Assembly: GCA_004335835.1 (NCBI GenBank)
Contig: RWJK01000928.1
Location: forward strand, 18,143-82,142
Direction: 5' to 3'
DNA: 64,000 nt
From: Scenedesmus sp. ARA3
Taxonomy: Eukaryota; Chlorophyta; Chlorophyceae; Sphaeropleales; Scenedesmaceae
Shown here: piece by piece, positions 43,968 to 56,738 of the stretch
How positions within the stretch are numbered: position 1 is the first letter of the stretch
Layout: each line of letters opens with the position of its first letter
Program-made: the position numbers and the translations under genes
The notes under the pieces: generated by a model
What the model saw: only the letters and a program-made list of their open reading frames with translations
Told to the model about the DNA's origin: nothing
The model's database searches: none

Positions 43968-46900
43968 TCACCAGCTGCCTCCAGGGGGTGGCGGGTACTG
44001 CCTGCTGCTGCTGTGCAGCACGCCAGCCGCGCTGCCCAGCTGCTTTGCACGCAGCCGCGCAGTAAAACTCTCCTCACTGAGAGGGCACTCGCCCATCTCC
44101 ACAGTCACACAGAGCTCATCACTGCGCGCAGACTGGCTGCCTGATCCAGGCGACGACTCCCCGCTGCTGCTGCTGCCTGCATTGCTGCCACGTGCTTGCG
44201 GGAATGCACGGAAACCACCACGTACGCCATCGCTGCTGCTGCTGTTGCCAGCGTGCAGCTCTACCTGTACACGCGATGACCAGAACCGCTGCCAGCCTCT
44301 ACGCACCGCACCTCCCCTGCCCAGCCCCAACAGCCCCACAAGGCCTGCAGCAGCACCCGCTGCCCCTACATCGCTGCCGCTGCCGCTGCTGGCATCGTCG
44401 CTGCCGCTGCCGCTGCTGCCGCTGCTGCTGAGGTCCCTCAGCGGCCTCAACGCATACGACCGTTGGCTTGACGGGCTACCGTGCGCGGCAGCGCTGCTGC
44501 TGCCGCCGCCTGCAAGGCTGGACACCTGCAGGTAATCCCGCAGGTGCATTACGTGGTGCTGATGCTGATGCTGATGTGGCAAATGGCTGGCCCCGCCATG
44601 TACCAGGAACTGCCGGCTGCTGCTGCCGCTGCTGCGCCGCACCGCGCGCCGCCAGCGCCAGCACATGTACAGCAGCGCAGACAGCAGCAGCAGCGAGCCT
44701 AGCAGGGTGGGCCACAGCACTGCATGCAGCCTGCCTTGGGCGCCGAGGCGTGCGCGGCGGGTGCGCTGCGTGATGATGTCCTGCACGGAGGCTGACTCTG
44801 CGCCCAGGGTTTGCGTGGTGCGCAGGAACGTGTTTGGATCGTCCACCAGACGCTGGATGAGCTCATCTATGCCACCAAGGTGTGGTTTGTGGTTTGATGG
44901 GGAGTGACGACGTGGAGTGTGCAGGTGATACAGAACACGACAGCGGAGGCAGCAGCAAGAGCAGCAGCATATGTCAGAGGGTGGACCGTAGCAGCACAGT
45001 CCTTGAGCCGCAAAGCCATGCTGTTTGCTGATAATGGGGATCAAACAACAACGATGCCATGCGCGCCGCGCACAACAAGCCTTGGCTTGGCTTGGCTGCA
45101 TCATCGCATGCTGATCAGGAACACACACCAAACACTGCCGACGTCTGCTGTGGTCCCACACCAACAGCAGCGCACGCTGCAAAGCAAGTGCAGAACACAG
45201 GCGCGTCTCACCTGCAGACAGGTCCTGCGTGGTAGCAGCAGCAGCCTCTCCCTCGGCCTCCACTGGCACAGTGGCGCTCACATTCACCAACAGCTGCCTG
45301 CTGCCGATCTGCTGCACCGCCAGCACCTGCACACTCCCCAGGCTCACATTCAGCGCACTGGCAGTGTCACTGGCCACCAGCACAGCCACAATGCCTTCGC
45401 TGCTGCCGTTGATGCCTGTGGTGGAGCGCGTGACTGCCTCCAGAAGTGTGCCGTCTAGTACGACACCGAAGCTGAGCAGTATGGCGTATTCTGAGGCGCC
45501 TTGGCTGTCGAGAACCGAGCCGCCGTCGCTGAGTGACACGTCGCAGGAGGTGGCGCCCTCTGAGGAGGTGGTGCTGCCATCCCTGGTGGTTTGCAGGAAA
45601 GTTTGCAGGAAAGCCGGTGAGATGCAACAGGGGTGTTGGTTACGCAAGAGTGGACTGGCATCTGGATGTGGTGCATTGTATCGGCAACATTGCTTACTTA
45701 CTGTAATTGGTTGAACAAGCAACTGGAGCACGAGCTGCCCTGACTGACTGTGAGAAGGCTGTCAGGTGACATGAGTTTTACATGCCCTCACTAGCCAGAC
45801 ATCCGCATGTTGTTTATGCGTGCCAGCAGCCATAACGCTGGATTCAACACACACAGGATATAGCGGCCACACAACAAAACCTCTGTCATTTACACCCTAT
45901 GGCGACGCCATGCACACGTCGACACCACCAGCAGCAGCACCAGCAGCAGCCCGCGTACCTGCAGATGTTGCAGAACAGCGAGCCGGCCTCTGCAGCAAAG
46001 GTGCCTGGCAGGCAGGTGCGGCAGGCTGGCGCTCCCCAGTAGTAGCTGAAGCTGCCTGGCGGGCAGAACAGGCAGGAGGTGCTGAAGGGGGAGGCGGCAT
46101 ACTTGCCAGGGGGACACACCTGCAGAATTGCAGGGGATGGGGGTGACACATTTGGCCTGTCAGGACATAAGAGCACTAGCTGAACCTGCATCAACAAGGC
46201 AACCATTGAGACAGCAACATGCAAAGGCAAGGCTTGCAAGCAGTTCAGAAAGCACCTTGTTGACATGATGATTACATCTGCATGTTAGCATTCCAGCAGA
46301 GTAGTCAGCGGATAAGGCAGCCTTGTGCAGCGCAACGCTGAAGGATGGAGCCCAACCTCACCTTGCATTCATCAGCATCAACACGAGTGCTGTAGGTGCC
46401 GTTCGGGCACACCGTGCATTTGGGGTTCTGTGCTGGCGAAGGCGGCCACTGGCGAGGCCTGCTGGAGAAGAAAGCAGCAGAGAGCCGGGCGGCATCCTGC
46501 TCAGGCGTGCTGCTGCTGCTGGTGCCGGCCGCAGCAGCAGTCTTGGCTGCTGCAGCTGCTGCCGCTGCTTCCTGTGGCAACACAAGCCGCCGCACAGTTG
46601 CTGCTGCGCTCTCATTGCTGTACAGCAGCAGAGTGTAGGTCTTGGAGGACATGCCTTCATCTGCTGTTAGGATGATTGGCAGCTCTGCTGTCACCCCAGG
46701 CAACTGCAGGCCGCAGTCATCGCTGTTACCGTCACTGCTGCCGCTAGCTGTCTTGTTGCCGCCAGCTGCTGTGCCATTCCTGCTGCCATTACTGCTGCTG
46801 CTGTGGTTGCCGCTTGCCCCAAGCCCCACCATCCTGCTGCCCCCTAAAGCACTGCCAGCTGTTCCCACTGGCGTGCTCCTCCTGCCGCTGCTGCTGCACC

Positions 46901-47943
46901 AAACGCCACCCCCCAAGTTCTTACTGCCAAACCCACCATACCCGCGCCCGCCGTCAACAGCAGCAGCAGCCGCTGCAGCAGCATCCCCACCCACCCGTGC
47001 TTTTCGAGCTACCGCATCTGGCAAGCCGGGTACGCCCCTGCTGCTGCTCTCATATTCATCACTGAACAAGCCAGCTCCATGCCCACTGCTGCTGCCATTG
47101 GCAGTGCTGCTGGCGTTGCTGCTGCCATTTGCGCTGCCTGCAGCACCAGCACCACCTGACAGTGCCAGTGCTGCCTCACTCATTGAGATATTGACACCTG
47201 CTGCATCAGCATCCACAAGCTCAGCAACCATCTTCATGTCTGGCCGCATCTGCGCCAGCGGCAGCAGGATGTAGTGATCCTGCGCACAGTCTGCGGTGGT
47301 GAAGCGGCTCCACACAACCGTCTTGTTACTGACAGGGTCATGTAACGAGTACTGCTCCTGGCGGCTGCGGCCGCCAGCTGCTGCCACAGATGCTACTGGC
47401 GTTGCAGCGGCGCGTTGCTGCTGCTGCTGGGCATTGCCGCTGCTGTCACCGGCCTGCGCATCTGCTGCTGCTGCGCCAGGGTTGCGTACAATCAGGTACG
47501 CAACTTGCACCATCCGGCCAGCAGCAGGCACCAGAGGCCTTGAGCTATACTGACCTGCCTCCTGTGCAGCACTGCTGCTGTTGCTGCCAGCAGCAGAGCT
47601 GTCACGACTGGCGGCTGCAACAGCGGCGGCAGCTGGAGCGAAGCCACCCGCAAATGCACTCCTGCTGCGCGCGCTGCTGCCAGCGCTGCTGCTGCTATTG
47701 CCTGCGGCCATGCCGCTGCTCATTACGCTACTCATGCGTGCTGGCGGCGCACTTTCAAAAAGATGCGACAGCGACCGCGGCACGCCGCACGCAATCACAG
47801 TTGTGCCACTGTTGCTGAATGTGATGGCGCGCAAGCTCAGCTGCTCTGGTGGCCGAAGTGGGATGAAGCGGATTGTGTAGGACCTATACAGCACAAAGTC
47901 GGCTGGCAGGTCCCACATGCTGCTGCTGGTCTTGTTCTGCTCA

Positions 47944-47979
<36 letters not shown>

Positions 47980-50900
47980 GGCTGCACGTCAGCAGTGCTA
48001 GCTGCGCCAGCCAAGTCAGCATCGTTGCGTGTGAACACGTGCACGCGCAGCCAGCAGGGGCTGCGCTGGCCGGTGAGGGGGTAGCGCTGCCGCCACATGC
48101 GCTCCTTGCGCCTCCACGCCACCTGGAACCTGCTCGCATGCACACACGACACGTGTTTACTGCAGCCTTTGTGGGTGTATCAATGGCTTGCTTGCATGCA
48201 ACTGACTGTAGCCTTTATGTCACAACACGTGTCACAACAGCCCAGCAGCCGCAAGACAACCAGACAAGCTCAGACACTGCCACGACAAGCTGTTGCTGCG
48301 CCAGCAGCCCTACATACTACACATACCGCAGCTAGGCATGTCGGCAAGCCTGCAAGCGTGCACGCATGTGCAAGCACAACGCTCCATTCAGAACCAGCAG
48401 CACCCACCTGTCACTTTGCAGCTCATCGCATGCAGTGGCATCCACCACGACCACGTCACCCCAGCGGCTACTGGCCAGCAGCAGCTTCCCTGCCCCAGAA
48501 GGCTTTGGCGGCAGCAGCGCAATGTAACGATCCACCATGGGCCGGAAAGGAGGGTCCATGTCTATGACAGTGCTGGCTGCTGCTGCTTCTCCAGCTGCAC
48601 CAGCGCTACTGCAGTTGGCCCTGATGCTGGCGTTGCAGGGTATGCTGCTGCTGCTGCTGCTGCTGCCGGTGCCATCCAGAAGCAGGTTCCTGCTGATGCT
48701 GCCAGCTGCTGCAGCTGCTGTGTTGCTGCTGTTGCCTGTGATCCTGCTCCTGCTGCTGCTGTTTGTCCTGCTGCTGTTTGCCATGCTGCTGCTGTTGTCT
48801 GGCTCAGGGAATAGAGCCAATGCCAGCTCCTGCAGAGCTGCAACGTCTGTGTAAGTGGGCCCGTCATGGCTGTTGTTGTTGCGGCTCACAGCATCACTAG
48901 ACAGCAGCGTTGAGCCTGAAAGAAACACAGCGCAGCAGCAGACGCAGAGGAGCAGCAGTGGGGACAAGCGTTGGGCCGTGCTACAGCTGCCAGCAGCTCA
49001 CTACATCACGAGGCATAGGAACAAAGGCAACATGCAGCAACTGCTGCTGCAACAAGCAGCAAAGTTCCCAGCGGCTCGTCTATTTCATTCTGATGCAGCC
49101 GAGGCAAGCCTGCATGCTCACCTGGTGGGCAGCGGCCTGGCGGTGTACCGAACACAATGACAGCAACCTGGCCTGCTTGCGGAGCCACGCGTGTGTTGAA
49201 CTTTGGCTCGATCCTGACTGCCACGCGCAGCTCTGCCTCTGGCGGCAGCCTGCCCCAGTTGATGGGCAGGTCGATCGGCTCCAGCTGCTGCTGCCCAGGT
49301 GCCAGCCAGCGCATGCCTGCATGCACGGACGCATGCCAGCACAGGGACATGATCAGCTACACACGTATGTTCAGCCACCGGATAGAGTTGCTGGTTAGAG
49401 TGCTACAGAAGACAATCAGATGTGGCGCCCTCCATTGCATGTATGTGCTGTGCTGCACCCGTTGCGTGTCACAACATGCATGAAGAAAAAATATGCGGTG
49501 TCCTCCAGTGCAAGTATGTGCTGTGTTACATCCGTTGCGTGTCATGACAGGAGCTCACCTGTGACTGTTATGTTGTTCACTGCCTCCAGTTCAGCTACTG
49601 AGCAGGAGGAGGCCAGCGGGTGGCAGGGCACAGCAGCGGGCCGGCTGCCAGGCAGCAGGAATGTGTGGAACACAAACTGCGAGGAGAACGCTGACGCGCC
49701 TGCCACTGTGAGGTACACGCGTGGGGTACTGTTGTTCACACCACGGTAGTAGCCCTGCAAGAGGTTAGACAAATGCAACAGTAGTGGTTGGTCCGCAGTG
49801 CGCACACCGATAACAACCACGCAGCAGAGCGCCAGCTGTAGGGTGCCGCAGCATTAGGGTGACTGCTGTTACTGCTGCTGTACAGCCCAACAAAGCATGA
49901 AGGAGTGTCATCAAGTCAACATGCGCTGGTGGCTGGCAGCAACACAGGTATGCAGTGCAGCAGCAGCAGCAGCAGCAGCAGCACCCACCAGGTCCGTCTT
50001 GAACCCCACGACCGGCGACTGCACCTCCACCACTGTTGACGTCGCACTGCGGTCCAACACAGCGCCCTGCGGCTGCTGCAGCTGCACCAGCAGCTGGCCG
50101 CTGCTTGGGGAGTTCTGCAGCGCCAGCCAAAACGCCTGAGAGCCAGAAGCGCCTGCTGCCCACGTCACAGTATCCCGGAACACCTGCAAGCACAGGCAGC
50201 AGAGGGCAGAACGCCGTCAGCAGCAGACACAGTCAAGACATTGCTGCTTGCTGTGAACACCCAACAGCTGGGAATCTGTCCTGCTGCTGTGTTGCTGGGC
50301 TGCTGGGCAGTGGAGGACGTGACAGGGGCAACTGCACCTGGCAAGCTATGAAATTTGATGCCTTCAAGGTGTGGCCTGCTGCTGCAATGCTGGAACCCGC
50401 GCTGCCATGTTCCTGCAGCCTCACCCGAACAGCTCCCGCATCGTTCATCAGCTGCAGCCGCACTGTCACCCCGCCGGGTCCTGCAGGGGCGTTCAGCTGC
50501 ACGCGCACTGCAAACGCGCTCGTGTCGGCAGATGCATTGACGGTGTGCGACCGCATGGACAGCAGCAACGGCACCTCCACAGCGATGGGGCGCGGCAGGC
50601 GCAAGCTAACACGCTGCTTTGGCAGCACCAAGTACGCTGCAAAGCTGCCGGGTTGAGCCGTGCCATTCGGCTGCACTGTGAAGTCCCAGCTGCTGCAGTT
50701 GCTGCTTCCACTGGTGCCGTGGAAGGTAAGGTTGCGGCCGCCTGCTGCTGCACCTTGCAGGACAAGCTGCAAGTCTCCAAGTGGTACCTGCGGCTGCAAA
50801 GAACAAGCATGCACGTAATACGCACTTGTAGCAGCTCTCGGGGAAGCATGGAAGTTGCCTCTGCAACGCTGTTTACCCCATGCCCATTGGCCACATGTCA

Positions 50901-51800
50901 CTGCATGCAGACTAACAGCACTTTGGTAAACAGCAAGCTGCTGCTACAATCGCTATCAGCTTTTAATGCATTGTGCAGCACGACCTCAGCAGGTGAGTCT
51001 CAGCTTGGCTGGATCAGCACATTGCTGCTGGTGCATGCAATGGGACAGCACCATGCAGACAGACACGCTGCACCATCTCAGCTCTGACACGATTGTGGCC
51101 CGAGCAAGGCACGCACCTGCCCCAGCTGGTCACAGAGGCTCCCATTGAGGACAACAGTTAGCTGAGTGCGTGTGTACTGAGTCACCCTAGCAGGCTGCAC
51201 ATGCTGCACAGCCACGCCGTCCGGTACTAGCACGGAAGCAACGTTTGATTGCACCTCCTGCGAACAACAAGGCAGCAACGTGCACACGGCAACCAGATCG
51301 TGGGTTTCGTTGAGGGGGGTGACAGCTGGCTCCATGAGACAGGCTCGAGGCACCTTATGCACAGTAAAGAACTCACTCTGCACAAACAGGAGCTCCAGAG
51401 CAGCAGCAGCACCGGGAAGGCCAGGCACCACCATGCTCGACACCAACCCCCTGGCAACATGATCATCCACTGCAGAACGATCTTTCCATGACTTCAACAG
51501 CCATTTCTTTCATGCAATGTGCTGGTTCACACGACCCTTGCCATCAACAGCGACCGGTCAAACTGCGAGTGCAGGAGCAGGGGAAGCTCTGAAAATTTTG
51601 TGAAACCGATGCCAATGAGCACAGGACGTGCGAGCTCGATGTCCTGCAAACCCGCAGAGAGGGCAGGGTCTGCACCAGCAAAACACCAAGCGACATGCGA
51701 GTCTCCAAGACGCTTTCGAATCGCTGAAAACTTTCTTATCAAAACTGCTAGGCTGTCTGTCTGCACCATTGCGAGCAGTGCTGTAGTCGCCAGGACCCAC
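43968..51800 (-). CDS. Large type I membrane surface glycoprotein with Calx-beta-like repeats
   Basis: Probably a cell-surface or extracellular-matrix protein anchored by one C-terminal membrane helix. Phase-checked exons from 5' to 3' are: one ending at 51117, then 50338-50793, 49989-50183, 49559-49754, 49122-49316, 48408-48915, 46362-48129, 45959-46119, 45212-45582 and 43968-44866. The ectodomain has repeats resembling Calx-beta (RDTVTWAAGASGSQ; MRWLAPGQQQLEPIDLPINW), Ser/Asn-rich linkers with many NSS/NGS sites, and a Cys-rich module (CPNGTY, CPPGKY, CPPGSF, CLPGTF) like ephrin-receptor/TNFR-type repeats. A helix (VLWPTLLGSLLLLSALLYM) followed by basic RWRRAVRR marks the membrane crossing, then a Ser/Gly-rich tail of about 230 residues. 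A Leu-rich stretch before MVQTDSLAVLI (near 51770) looks like a signal peptide, but the first exons are unresolved. Expected length is about 1.7-1.8 thousand residues. Confidence 0.8.
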
Positions 51801-52112
51801 AGGCAGAGCAGCAGCAGCAGCAGGCAAGATGCAGAGCGTGCTCAGCCGGCCGCAGACATTCACACAGACAGCTGGTGAGTGTTGGTCCCATGCCTGGAGG
51901 CTGGCATGAATGCATGGCTTGGTGGTCACGGAGAGCCATCCCGGCCGTCTTTCTACTGGGACCCGGATGCGTTCTATAGCTCATTGTCATTTGAGCGATT
52001 AGCGCGTTTGAAGTCGTTCTGCGTGGCCACGGGATCCTGAAGGCACAGCCACAGCATTGAAGTGCCGGCACAACTAGTGGCCTGGGAGCAGTGCTGAGCA
52101 GCAGCAGGCCTC
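51801..52112. promoter_or_regulatory. Divergent promoter region, glycoprotein / small basic protein
   Basis: About 0.3 kb between divergent genes; the left border is uncertain because the first glycoprotein exon is unresolved. No specific motif was identified. Confidence 0.3.
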
Positions 52113-53332
52113 ATGTTCCGGTTTGCAGCAAGAATTGGTCAGCTTGCGGTCATTGGAGCTCAATGTGCCTCAAGAGGTGGCTGGAGGTTGTGCGGGCAAG
52201 CCACAGCAGCAGTGACGCTGGCAGCAGTGGCGAGCCTGACATCACAGCTGCATCACTTACAGGCCGCCCCAGGTCATGGGTGGACTATCTGTCTGCAAGC
52301 AAATTGAAGTAAGGATGCTTTTACTGATACGCCCGGTTGCCTGTGTGTGCCGCCGCGCTCTGCTGTCCTTGCTGCAGCTGCCAGCAGGCGCAGTGCAGTC
52401 CGTGTGAGCGCCACATACCAGCAGGACGACGGTGGACGCAGCAGAGGACCACGCGGAAGGGGCAGGTTCTCACGCAGGTGCGCAGCGGGAGCAGTTTGGC
52501 ACAGCAGCAGCACAGCAACAGGCGGTGGGCACAGCAGCATGCATGGCCCAGCATGGCAGCTGGCGCACAGCAGAGCTGGCAGGGGTTGGGGACAGCAATG
52601 GTGTCTTGCACAGCTGCCAACAGCAGTGACAGCAGTGTTGGGCATTTCACAATCAGCAGAATGGAGCAGCTGCCTTGAAAGGCTGCTGCTGCTTACGCAG
52701 CAGAGCGTGCGCATGCTTGCAGATGCGACGCTGGCAGCGTGTTACAGGCCAGTGGGCTGTGCAAGAACAGCAGCAGTCGCTGAGCAACTGGGCTGTTGTC
52801 AGCTGGATCATCTAGGCAAATCAAGGGGTCCCGCAGCATATGTTATGCAACCGTCAGGACATTGCTAACACAGCCGCTTCACATTCGTCCCATGGCATGC
52901 CGCCTGCACGTTTGTTGTGGACAGTGACACTATCTGGAACCAGCGCAGCTCCACCAGTGCTGTTGAACAAATCGGCACACTGCGGCGGGCTCTATAAGCG
53001 CTGCTACACTACACGCAGCCGGCGATCGCACTCTCGCCATCTACATTCGCGCACAGCTGCCTGCCACTGATCGTGCTTCAACCTGCTGTCATTGTTGTAC
53101 ACATCACATCGCCGTACTGCCTGTCCTGCCTCTGTCCTGCAGGCCCCAGGAGGAGCGCGTGGACCACAAGGAGTTCCTGTACCTGCCCAAGCCCAACCAC
53201 CTGGTGTACATCAAGCCCACAGTGGCTGTGGTTGCTGACGTGGCCAGCAGGGCCAGCGTGGGGCTCAAGATGACCATCGGCAACAACCAGCTGGAGCGCT
53301 ACGTGATCGAGTACTACTCCAAGCGCCTGTAA
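52113..53332 (+). CDS. Small organelle-targeted basic protein, 117 aa, unknown function
   Basis: Three exons (52113-52176, 52378-52477, 53143-53332) are phase-consistent and total 118 codons including the stop. The N-terminus ([20 protein letters not shown], then RRSAVRV) is Arg/Ala-rich with no acids, as in mitochondrial or plastid presequences. An Arg/Gly patch ([16 protein letters not shown]) follows, and the C-terminus is a compact well-formed segment ([16 protein letters not shown], then [20 protein letters not shown]). The last exon is clean coding sequence without triplet runs, which suggests conservation. The RG-rich patch would suit RNA binding or an organellar ribosome role, but that is a guess; the family is not recognised. 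TGTAA lies at 53713-53717. Confidence 0.72.
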
Positions 53333-55012
53333 ACAGCAGCAGCGGCAGCAGCAGCGGCGATGGTGTTTGGTGTTGGTGCGGTGGCAGCTGCGCCTGCTCT
53401 GGTGCGGTGTGCGGTCAAGGAGCTGCTGTAGGGACAGCAGCTCGTGATGGCAGCTGCTGGAGTGAGCGGGAGGTGGCTGTTGCCTGGGGGAAGCGGGGAG
53501 GGGTTGGGGTGGGGTGAAGTATAGATGGAGGGGCGGGAGGGCGTTTAGATTTTGAGCATGTGTGCGTCAGGGGCGGGCTTTTGGACGCTACCGGTTGACA
53601 ACAAAATCTGGGGAAGTGCGTCACATGCCTTGTCAGAGAACACCGCAGCAGGTTGTGCAGCGTGGTGTGTGCACAACATTGTCTGCTGCTGTTGCGCCTG
53701 CAGCGATGGCTCTGTAACAGATTTACTTGGTTGTGGACAATTGAATCGTCCAAAATGTTTTCAGGCTGTTGTGAAAGCTGAAGGGGATTGCAGGCTATCA
53801 CAGATGGTAGCCATGGTAGTTAGAACATCAGCTTGGCATGTTGGACATTATCGCTGCCAGCTTCCTTCCTTCCTTCCTGCCAGTGACGGGGCACCTGCTG
53901 CTATGCAGTGAGAGCAAGCTTACCATCAGCAATTGCAAATGACAGCTTCAGCAATTGAGCGGCTGCCGCAGAGGGCATTGTCAGCAGGCTTGTACTGAAT
54001 GCAATCGGCAACTTTCTTTATCAGACTGGGTTCTGAAGTGCCAGCAAGGAAGGCAGGAAAGTTAGACCACCTCCTTGACACCGCCCTGATGCAATAATGT
54101 TAACAGCTCCTGCAGGAGCGGCTGCTAATCAGATGAAACAGGCTCTTGCGCAAGCCTGCATGCAGGCTGCAACGTATTTCCCACTGTACGGCAGGCGTGC
54201 AACTGCCAGATAAACTCTGAACTGCAGCCTGGGCAACCGCATTCAAAGCAGCTCCATCAAAGGGCTTACTGCCTGAGCATCAGCGCAACAGCAACAAACA
54301 AACGACATGCCTCCACACCGACAACACACACATGATAAACAACTCTGAAAACTCCATTTCAACACACTTGGAGTCATACAAAGCCAGTTCTTTGTCGGGT
54401 CACGCATGCCCAGCCTGTGGCTACTGTGCCAGCAACAAAACGGCCCATGGACAACATACTATGGCTGAGACGGCATGGGCCAACATGTTATGCAGTCATC
54501 CCGGCATCCAAGAGCCTTGACCTGCCATGACGCAAGACAACAATCAAGAAGCTGCTGTCGTCACAACAGACGAGTGCATCAACACCAATCTATAAAGCCA
54601 AATGACAGGAGGCCATCACGCGGTCGATTCAACAAGTCAAGTAGCCTCTGTACAGCACTGTATGCCGTGCGCCAAAACACAGGAAGCACAATCCTGCACA
54701 AGTATTGCAACAGCACGCATCACCGTGGCAAACTGCGCTGCCCACGCAAGTCCTGCTGCAACCATTCCACCCGTGCACTGCCCATGCTATCACCTGCGCC
54801 AATGCACACACCTGGCAGCCCATTGCACGCTGGTACAGAATATCATGCACAGGACCTTCACACGGCACTCGCAGCACTTTTGCCGACATGAGGGGACAGC
54901 AGCAGCTCGCGGCAAGTCCATTTGTCAGCGCAGCACTCCCCCCCACCCAACCAGCGATCTTAATGCATAGCGTACGTATGCGGAGCGAACGCAAGCCCGT
55001 AATAAAACCAAC
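53333..55012. other. Convergent intergenic interval, about 1.7 kb
   Basis: 3' flanks of two converging genes. A (TTCC)n tract is at 53862-53877. No gene was recognised. Confidence 0.45.
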
Positions 55013-55894
55013 TCACAGCTGGATGGCTGCCCCACGCTCAGCTTCTACCTTTGCTGCCTTACCCAGCACCATCTCACGCATGCCATCCTGGTACGCCAGC
55101 ATCTGCTGCAGCAGCGCAGCATCTGTGCCAGCCAGGATCCTCACTGCCAGCAGCCCCGCATTCGCTGCATTGCCAACAGCCACGGTTGCCACTGGCACCC
55201 CCTTAGGCATCTGTACAATGCTCAGCAGCGCATCCATGCCATCTAGATAGGCACCAGCTGGCTTGACTGGCACGCCGATGACTGGCAGGGGCGTCATCGC
55301 TGCCACCATGCCTGGCAAGTGTGCGGCGCCGCCAGCGCCTGCAATGATCACCTGTGCAGGAAGTTTGATAGGAGAAAAGGCAGCATACAGGAGGGCATGA
55401 GGCAGCGGTTAGAGCTGACGAGGCAGCTGATGGAGCTGTGCGACATGTGTTTGATGAGAAGGGCAGATGAAGGTACAAGGCAGGGCAAGGACACACAACA
55501 AACACACCTGATGTTTTGCAGCGATGCCAGGCGACAATGCGCTGCCGGTACACAACGGGTGCATGACTCAGGTGACGCAGTGCATGCTGAGCAGGGTATG
55601 GAGCACAGACCCAAGAACAGTGCTGCCAGGTGCCACACAGGGCGCTCGAACCAACGCATGTCTCTCAAATGCAGCAGCCACACGTACACACATCCCATGA
55701 AAAGAAACCACTGCCACACACCTGCAGGCCGCGCTTGTGTGCGCTGCGCGCGTAGTCCATCATGCGCTCCGGCGTCCTGTGTGCAGACACGATGCTGAGC
55801 TCGCATGGCACGCCAAACTCTCGCAGCACGTCCTCGGCTGCCTTCATAGTGGGCAGGTCGGAGTCGGAGCCCATGATGATGCCCACCTGCGCGG

Positions 55895-55933
<39 letters not shown>

Positions 55934-56690
55934 CAGCAGCAGCAAGCATGAGTGGCCAGGGCGAGGACAGTAAGAAGTGTTGTGGCAGAAGGGAGGGTGT
56001 GACAGCAAGAGTGATGGAGCAGGAGAGCCGCTGACGACAGCCAGGAGGCAATGCCGATGCAAGTCCTAGTGGTCCAGTTGGTTTTGCAGACACATTGTGC
56101 CTGCTGTGCGCAAGCAAAACCTTGATTTGTGTCTGTTGCACACACCTTCACTGCTGCCGCCCAGCACCCTGCACAACGCTTCATCTCTCTCACCTTTGCG
56201 CCAGAGCCGCTGCCGCCACTCGAGCTGCCAGCTGCTGCTGTCAGCACCTCAGCTCGCCGCGCTGCCTCATCACTTCGCCGCAAGCTGTCTGCAGCAGCAG
56301 GATCCAGGACCGCAAGCTTCTGCCGTCCCTGCTCCCTGCTGCCAGCCACAATGTTGATGTGCCCGATCTTCCGGCCCTTGCGCATACCAGCTTTATCATA
56401 CCAGTGCACGCTGGCGCCCGGGGTTTTGTATGCTTTTGCCATGAGGTCATGTGCAATGCGCACACCCTCATCATCATCTGCCTCTCCCAGCATGTTGAGC
56501 ATGAGGGAGCTGCCGCAGTTGAGGGAAGTGTCACCCAGAGGCCAGCCCAGCACTGCCCGCAGGTGGTTTTCAAACTGGCTGGTGACGCAGCCGTCCATTG
56601 TGTAGTGCCCGCTGTTGTGCGGGCGCGGCGCGACCTCGTTCAGCAGCAGCGAGCCGTCCGGCAGCAGGAACATCTCCACTCTGCACATGC

Positions 56691-56738
<48 letters not shown>

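Noticed and set aside
48332..48967. Signal-peptide-like start (SPLLLLCVCCCAVFLSG) suggesting a separate gene
   Set aside because: There is no ATG, the segment is the pyrimidine-rich 3' end of an intron, and the exon at 48408-48915 joins its neighbours in phase.
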